Assembly: GCF_000620105.1 (NCBI RefSeq)
Contig: NZ_JHVK01000004.1
Coordinates: forward strand, 1-64,000
From: Microvirgula aerodenitrificans DSM 15089
GTDB taxonomy: Bacteria > Pseudomonadota > Gammaproteobacteria > Burkholderiales > Aquaspirillaceae
Reading direction: 5' to 3'
Length of the DNA: 64,000 nt
Made by a program: the position numbers and the translations under genes
Notes under the pieces: generated by a model
What the model was told of the DNA's origin: nothing
What the model saw: only the letters and a program-made list of their open reading frames with translations
Databases searched by the model: none
Shown here: positions 59,531 through 64,000 of the stretch, in pieces
Layout: each line of letters starts with the position of its first letter
How positions within the stretch are numbered: position 1 is the first letter of the stretch

Positions 59531-60814
59531 TCAGCCTTGAGCCGGATCAGTGGCTTCGAGTTCGCGCGATGCCGCCAGCAGCGCCAGCCGCGCAACGACG
59601 CCATAGGCGTACAGCCGGTTGGTCGAGCATTCCGGCCCGCAGGTCATGTCCGGCAGGCAGGCCGCATCGAAGGTCATCGGCGTGAAATGCATGCCCGGCG
59701 CATTGAGGTTCTCGTCTACGCCGCGGCCCTCGTGCACCCGGTAGAAGCCGCCGACCACATGGCGGTCGATCATGTAGATGACCGGCTCGGCCACCGCATC
59801 AGCCACCGTCTCGAAGGTATAGACCCCTTCCTGGACGATGACTTCGCTGACCTGCTGGCCTTCCTTGATCACCGACATTTTGTTGCGCTGCTTGCGGTTC
59901 AGCCCGACCACGTCGTCCGGGCTCTTGGCGGTCATCACGCCCATGCCGTAGGTGCCGGCATCGGCCTTGACGATCACGAACGGCGTTTCGCTGATGCCGT
60001 GTTCGCGATATTTGGCACCGATCCGCGCCAGCTGGTCGCTGACCGCGTCGGCCAGTACCTGCTCGCCCTGGCGCTCGTGGAAATCCAGCCCGCCGCAGGC
60101 GGCAAAGTACGGATTGACGAACCACGGGTCGATCGACAGCAGTTCGCCGAACTCGTTGGCCACGCTGTCATAGGCGGCAAAGTGGTGGGTCTTGCGGCGC
60201 ACGTCCCAGCCGGCATGCAGCGGCGGCAGCACGTTCTGTTCGAGATCGCGCAGCAGCGCCGGCGCGCCGGCCGACAGGTCGTTGTTCAGCAGGATCAGGC
60301 ACGGATTGAAGCCGTCGGCCAGCACCAGCCGGTTGCCGCGCCGTTCGATCGGTTCCAGCGTCAGCGTGTCGCCGTCCGGCAGGTCGAACACCGTCGGTGC
60401 GGTGATTTCCGCCAGCAGGCTGCCGATGCGGACCCGGAAGCCGGCCTGCGACAGGATGCGCGCCAGTGCCGCGACATTTTTCAGATAGAAAGTGTTGCGG
60501 GTGTGGTTTTCCGGAATCAGCAGGATGCTCTTGGCGTCGTTGCAGGCCCGCTCCACCGCATGGGTGACGGCCTGCACCGCCAGCGGCTGCGCATCGCGTC
60601 CCAGATTGTTGAAGCCGCCCGGGAACAGGTTCATGTCCACCGGCGCCAGCTTGAAACCGCTGTTGCGCAAGTCGACCGAGCCATAGAACGGCGGCGCATG
60701 CTCGGCGAACTGACGACGGAACCAGTGTTCGATCTGCGGTTGTCCGGCGAGCAGGCGTCGCTCGAGTTCGATGAGCGGTGCGGTCTGACAAGAAGCAAGC
60801 GACGTGACGGGCAT
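59531..60814 (-). CDS. gshA: Glutamate-cysteine ligase (proteobacterial, non-E. coli type)
   Basis: GshA makes gamma-glutamylcysteine, the first step of glutathione synthesis. The 427-residue protein belongs to the ATP-grasp-like group found in betaproteobacteria and Acidithiobacillus (TIGR02049-like), not the E. coli GshA fold. Recognisable segments are [26 protein letters not shown] near residue 45 and [18 protein letters not shown] near 287. ATG 60814 is preceded by AAGGGGA. A palindrome lies in the 83-bp gap to the upstream kinase gene. Confidence 0.93.
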   Translation of the reverse strand: MPVTSLASCQTAPLIELERRLLAGQPQIEHWFRRQFAEHAPPFYGSVDLRNSGFKLAPVDMNLFPGGFNNLGRDAQPLAVQAVTHAVERACNDAKSILLIPENHTRNTFYLKNVAALARILSQAGFRVRIGSLLAEITAPTVFDLPDGDTLTLEPIERRGNRLVLADGFNPCLILLNNDLSAGAPALLRDLEQNVLPPLHAGWDVRRKTHHFAAYDSVANEFGELLSIDPWFVNPYFAACGGLDFHERQGEQVLADAVSDQLARIGAKYREHGISETPFVIVKADAGTYGMGVMTAKSPDDVVGLNRKQRNKMSVIKEGQQVSEVIVQEGVYTFETVADAVAEPVIYMIDRHVVGGFYRVHEGRGVDENLNAPGMHFTPMTFDAACLPDMTCGPECSTNRLYAYGVVARLALLAASRELEATDPAQG

Positions 60815-60831
60815 GGTGTCCCCTTGGGGAG

Positions 60832-60845
60832 GTTTGTATACAAAC
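60832..60845. promoter_or_regulatory. Palindrome GTTTGTATACAAAC upstream of gshA
   Basis: This is a perfect 14-bp palindrome 17 bases upstream of the gshA ATG. Its core TTGTATACAA is of the type bound by GntR-family regulators; that assignment is inference. It also contains TATACA on the minus strand, which could be a -10. It may control the gshA-gshB-apbE operon. Confidence 0.45.
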
Positions 60846-60897
60846 GGCGTTGATGGCGATCGCCGGGTCATTTTTCAAGAGTAGCCGGCGAAATTAG

Positions 60898-61842
60898 TCA
60901 AGGCAGCTGCCCTGGCCACGCGTCGCCGAAATGCGTCTGGTACTGCCGCGCCAGGCCCGGCCAGTCGAATACATGGTTCTGTCCGCCGCGGCTGGCAATC
61001 TTGATGGCGCCCAGCATCGACGCCAGCCGGCCCGACGCCAGCCAGCCCAGTCCATGACTGATGCCGTACAGCAGACCGGCACGATACGCATCGCCGCAAC
61101 CGGTCGGGTCCACGACCCGCTCCACCGGCACGCCCTCGATACGATAATGCCGGTCGGCATAGATGTCCGAACCCTGTGCACCACGGGTCACCACCAGTGC
61201 CTCGACCCGTCCGGCCAGTTGCGACAGCGTCAGACCGGTACGCGCCTGCATCATTTCGGCCTCGTAGTCGTTCAGCGCCAGATAGGTCGCCCGCTCGATC
61301 ATTTCCTGCAGTTCGGCGTCCGACAGCAGCGGCAATTCCTGGCCCGGGTCGAAAAAATACGGCACGCCGGCAGCGGACAGCTCGCGCGCATGCTGCAGAT
61401 CGGCCTGGTGGCCGCTCGGGGCGACGATGGCAAGCTCGATGCCGGGCATCTGCCCGGCATGGTTCAGCGTCGCGAAATCGGTGGCACCCGGATGGAAGGC
61501 GGTGATCTGGTTGTCGTCGCGATCCGAGGTGATGAAACACTGCGCGGTATAACAGTCGGCAATCTCGCGAATGCCGTCGGTACGCAGTCCCTGTCGTTGC
61601 AGATGCTGGCGATACGGGCCGAAATCGTCACCGGCCGACGACAGGATGACCGGGTCGCCACCCAGCATTTTCAGGTTGTAGGCGATATTGCCGGCGCATC
61701 CGCCGAACTCGCGCCGCAAGTGCGGCACCATGAAACACACCGACAGCTTGTGCAGTTGATCGGGCAGAATATGCTTGCTGAACGAATCCTGGAACGTCAG
61801 CAAGGTGTCATAAGCAATGGAACCGCAGACCAGCACGGACAT
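60898..61842 (-). CDS. PfkB-family carbohydrate/adenosine kinase
   Basis: This 314-residue kinase has the PfkB signature 1 region FGGCAGNIAYNLKMLGGDP near residue 46 and signature 2 DPTGCGDAYRAGLLYG near residue 243, whose Asp is the catalytic base. It resembles the group often called adenosine kinase or carbohydrate kinase in betaproteobacteria, but the substrate cannot be fixed from sequence. CAGGAG precedes the ATG. It is divergent from the TlpA-like gene and 83 bp upstream of gshA. Confidence 0.88.
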   Translation of the reverse strand: MSVLVCGSIAYDTLLTFQDSFSKHILPDQLHKLSVCFMVPHLRREFGGCAGNIAYNLKMLGGDPVILSSAGDDFGPYRQHLQRQGLRTDGIREIADCYTAQCFITSDRDDNQITAFHPGATDFATLNHAGQMPGIELAIVAPSGHQADLQHARELSAAGVPYFFDPGQELPLLSDAELQEMIERATYLALNDYEAEMMQARTGLTLSQLAGRVEALVVTRGAQGSDIYADRHYRIEGVPVERVVDPTGCGDAYRAGLLYGISHGLGWLASGRLASMLGAIKIASRGGQNHVFDWPGLARQYQTHFGDAWPGQLP

Positions 61843-61911
61843 GGGCCGGCTCCTGTATGTCGTAATCCGCCCATTCTAAGATGGTTCGCGCTCCCCCCTG
61901 AAAGGCCCGCA

Positions 61912-62397
61912 ATGAAAAAATCCTCCCTCCTTCTGCTCTCCGCGCTGCTGTTCGGTGCCGCGCCGGCCGTCAGCCTGGCCGCGCCGCCGTTCGACGGCAT
62001 CAGCTATGCGGACCTGCAGGGCAAGCCGCACGGCTTTGAAGCGTGGCGCGGGCGGGTGGTGGTGGTGAACTTCTGGGCGACCTGGTGTGCGCCGTGTCGC
62101 GAGGAAATGCCGATGCTGAACACGTTCAGCCAGAAATGGGGCCCGCATGGCGTGACCGTGGTCGGCGTCGCCATCGACGACAAGGTGTCGGTACGCAACT
62201 TCGTCAATCAGTTCGGCATCACCTATCCGGTGCTGATCGGCGACCAGAGCGCCATGAATCTGCTGCGCGCCGCCGGCAACAAGGTCGGTGCGCTGCCATT
62301 CACCGCCGTGCTCGACCGCAGCGGCCGCCAGGTCGCCAGCCTGACCGGCCGGCTCAATGAAGCCCAGCTCGAAGCCGCGGTCCGCCCGCGCCTGTAA
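61912..62397 (+). CDS. TlpA/ResA-like periplasmic thioredoxin
   Basis: This 161-residue exported protein has a signal peptide ([20 protein letters not shown], cleavage near SLA-APP) and a thioredoxin fold with active site [16 protein letters not shown] near residue 55 and the cis-Pro loop [13 protein letters not shown] near 125. Such proteins reduce disulfides in the periplasm, often apocytochrome c. System II cytochrome c genes are at 52584-55765, so a role in haem attachment is possible but unproven. AAAGG precedes the ATG. Confidence 0.9.
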   Translation: MKKSSLLLLSALLFGAAPAVSLAAPPFDGISYADLQGKPHGFEAWRGRVVVVNFWATWCAPCREEMPMLNTFSQKWGPHGVTVVGVAIDDKVSVRNFVNQFGITYPVLIGDQSAMNLLRAAGNKVGALPFTAVLDRSGRQVASLTGRLNEAQLEAAVRPRL

Positions 62398-62432
62398 GGC
62401 CCTGAAAAGCATGCCCGGGCGACAGCCAAACG

Positions 62433-62460
62433 CTGAATCCACCCGGTTTTCAGGTAAGAT
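62433..62460 (+). promoter_or_regulatory. Possible promoter of purE-purK
   Basis: CTGAAT (62433-62438) and TAAGAT (62455-62460) are 16 bases apart, 32 bp before the purE ATG. It is a modest match, so confidence is limited. No PurR-like palindrome was seen. Confidence 0.4.
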
Positions 62461-62491
62461 CGCGCTTTCCGTTGAACAACAACTGCATCGC

Positions 62492-62983
62492 ATGAAAATC
62501 GGTATTGTGATGGGGAGTCAGAGCGACTGGCCCGTGATGGAACACGCCGCCCGCGTCCTCAGGGATTTCGGCGTCGACTTTGAAACCCGGGTCGTCTCCG
62601 CCCACCGGACCCCGGACCTGTTGTTCGAGTACGCGGAAACGGCCGAACAGCGCGGACTGGCAGCCATCATCGCCGGCGCCGGTGGCGCGGCCCACCTGCC
62701 GGGCATGCTGGCCGCCAAGACCCATGTGCCGGTGCTTGGCGTGCCGGTGCCGTCGCGCTACCTGCGCGGCGAGGACTCGCTGCTGTCCATCGTCCAGATG
62801 CCGAAGGGCATCCCGGTCGCGACCTTCGCCATCGGCGAAGCCGGCGCGGCCAATGCCGGACTGTTCGCCGTCGCCATGCTGGCGAATGCCGATCCGGCGC
62901 TGGCGACGCAGCTGAAGGCCTTCCGCGAAAAACAGAAGCAGACCGTGCTGGACATGGTCCTGCCGGAGATCAGCGCCGAATGA
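62492..62983 (+). CDS. purE: N5-carboxyaminoimidazole ribonucleotide mutase PurE
   Basis: PurE converts N5-CAIR to CAIR in purine synthesis. The 163-residue protein has the class I features [15 protein letters not shown] near residue 5, VVSAHRTPD with the catalytic histidine near 40, and [13 protein letters not shown] near 68. The stop overlaps the purK start by 4 bases (ATGA), and the presence of PurK confirms the two-step route. Confidence 0.96.
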   Translation: MKIGIVMGSQSDWPVMEHAARVLRDFGVDFETRVVSAHRTPDLLFEYAETAEQRGLAAIIAGAGGAAHLPGMLAAKTHVPVLGVPVPSRYLRGEDSLLSIVQMPKGIPVATFAIGEAGAANAGLFAVAMLANADPALATQLKAFREKQKQTVLDMVLPEISAE

Positions 62984-64000
62984 CCCCCATCCTTCCGCCG
63001 GCCATGCTCGGCATTCTCGGCGGTGGTCAGCTCGGCCGCATGTTCACGATCGCCGCCCGCACGCTCGGTTACCGCGTCACCGTGCTCGACCCGGACGCCA
63101 GGGCCCCGGCCGCCGCGTTCGCCGACGTCCACCTGTGCCGCGCCTATGACGACCGCGATGCGCTGAAGACGCTGGCCGATACCTGTGCCGCCGTGACCAC
63201 CGAATTCGAGAACGTCAATGCCGACTCGATGCGCTGGCTCGCCCAGACCATCCGCGTCAGCCCGTCGGCCGACTGTGTCGCCATCGCCCAGGACCGCATC
63301 GCCGAAAAATCCTGGATTCGCCGCGCCGGGCTGGATACCGCGCCGTACCTCGCCATCGAATCGGTGGAAGAGCTGGCCTGTGACCTGTCGCCGTGGCTGC
63401 CCGGCATCCTGAAGACCGCCCGCCTCGGTTACGACGGCAAGGGCCAGGTCCGGGTCGACACGCCGGAAGCCGCGCGCGCCGCCTATGCCAACCTTGGCGG
63501 CCAGGCCTGTGTGCTGGAAAAACGCCTGCCGCTGCAGCGCGAGATCTCGGTCATCGTCACCCGCGTGTCCGACGCACTGGTCAACAGCTTCCCGGTGTCC
63601 GAAAACGAACACGTGGACGGCATTCTGGAGCTGTCGATCGTACCGGCGCGCATTGACGACGCGCTGGCCACTCGCGCCCGCGAGATGGCCATCCGCCTGG
63701 CGCACGAGCTCGACTACGTCGGCGTGCTGGCCGTCGAGTTCTTCGTCCTTGCCGACGACTCGCTGGTCATCAACGAGATCGCCCCGCGTCCGCACAATTC
63801 CGGTCACTACACGCTGGATGCCTGCAATACCGACCAGTTCCAGCAACAGGTCCGCGCACTGTGCGGCCTGGCGCCGGGTCGCGCCGACCTGCTGACCCCG
63901 GTCGTGATGGCCAATCTGCTCGGCGACCGCTGGAAGGCCGACGGCTCGGCACCGTACTGGGCCGTGCTGATGGACACCCCGAATGCCAAACTGCACCTGT
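62980..64000 (+). CDS. purK: N5-carboxyaminoimidazole ribonucleotide synthase PurK (3' end cut by window)
   Basis: PurK carboxylates AIR with bicarbonate and ATP, feeding PurE. About 340 codons are present before the window ends; the C-terminal end (typically a few dozen residues) is missing. The start [20 protein letters not shown] shows the family's glycine loop; ATP-grasp motifs are [14 protein letters not shown] near residue 139 and the metal site VNEIAPR-like [17 protein letters not shown] near 265. Overlap with purE by 4 bases fixes the ATG. Confidence 0.95.
   Translation, partial: MTPILPPAMLGILGGGQLGRMFTIAARTLGYRVTVLDPDARAPAAAFADVHLCRAYDDRDALKTLADTCAAVTTEFENVNADSMRWLAQTIRVSPSADCVAIAQDRIAEKSWIRRAGLDTAPYLAIESVEELACDLSPWLPGILKTARLGYDGKGQVRVDTPEAARAAYANLGGQACVLEKRLPLQREISVIVTRVSDALVNSFPVSENEHVDGILELSIVPARIDDALATRAREMAIRLAHELDYVGVLAVEFFVLADDSLVINEIAPRPHNSGHYTLDACNTDQFQQQVRALCGLAPGRADLLTPVVMANLLGDRWKADGSAPYWAVLMDTPNAKLHL

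Overview
This window is GC-rich chromosomal DNA from a betaproteobacterium. The gene content and order point to the order Neisseriales, most likely a relative of Laribacter, Chromobacterium or Aquitalea rather than Neisseria itself. That placement is an inference from synteny (tRNA-Tyr/Gly/Thr-tuf, ftsYEX-rpoH, a complete dcw cluster, gatCAB divergent from mreBCD-mrdAB, ccs genes beside cytochrome c4) and from protein resemblance recalled from family knowledge. No database search was possible. Almost everything is core housekeeping DNA. I see no insertion sequence, prophage, CRISPR array, toxin-antitoxin pair or integrase.

Layout. At 1-880 the minus strand carries a tRNA-Tyr/tRNA-Gly/tRNA-Thr/tuf operon with a clear sigma-70 promoter. 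A ferredoxin, rsmD and two M16 peptidase genes follow on the same strand (883-4485). Divergently, ftsY-ftsE-ftsX and rpoH run to 8372. A short accessory stretch (8427-14773) has a macro-domain protein, tRNA-Ala(CGC), a YegD-type Hsp70 relative and a taurine operon tauABCD with an FMN reductase. At 14796-18333 the minus strand has an mgtC-like gene, pdxA, an unknown membrane protein and bioA. An orphan type IV pilin gene, secA, a DciA-like gene and moaC follow.

From 22928 to 41047 lies the minus-strand division and wall (dcw) cluster, transcribed mraZ-rsmH-ftsL-ftsI-murE-murF-mraY-murD-ftsW-murG-murC-ddl-ftsQ-ftsA-ftsZ-lpxC. It begins at a near-consensus promoter immediately followed by four 10-bp MraZ boxes. 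Most genes are coupled by 4-nt stop/start overlaps. The breaks in coupling (murF-mraY, ftsA-ftsZ) contain stable hairpins. Next, gatC-gatA-(unknown 82-aa gene)-gatB on the minus strand is divergent from mreB-mreC-mreD-mrdA-mrdB, the elongation machinery that complements the division genes. A cystine-type ABC binding protein and permease follow, with a perfect terminator hairpin between them and no ATPase gene nearby.

The last 12 kb has cytochrome c maturation (ccsA, resB) with a dihaem cytochrome c4, the ribosome-assembly GTPase engB, a gshA-gshB-apbE operon, a PfkB kinase, a TlpA-like thioredoxin, purE, and the 5' part of purK, which runs off the window.

No convincing new multi-gene system is visible. 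The best leads are regulatory: hairpins between cistrons at mreB/mreC, ftsA/ftsZ, murF/mraY and the cystine transporter genes, a palindrome in front of gshA, and a structured 441-bp gap at 52143-52583. Small unassigned genes lodged inside conserved operons (82 aa between gatA and gatB; 137 aa between bioA and pdxA; 60 aa between lpxC and moaC) are the best protein leads.
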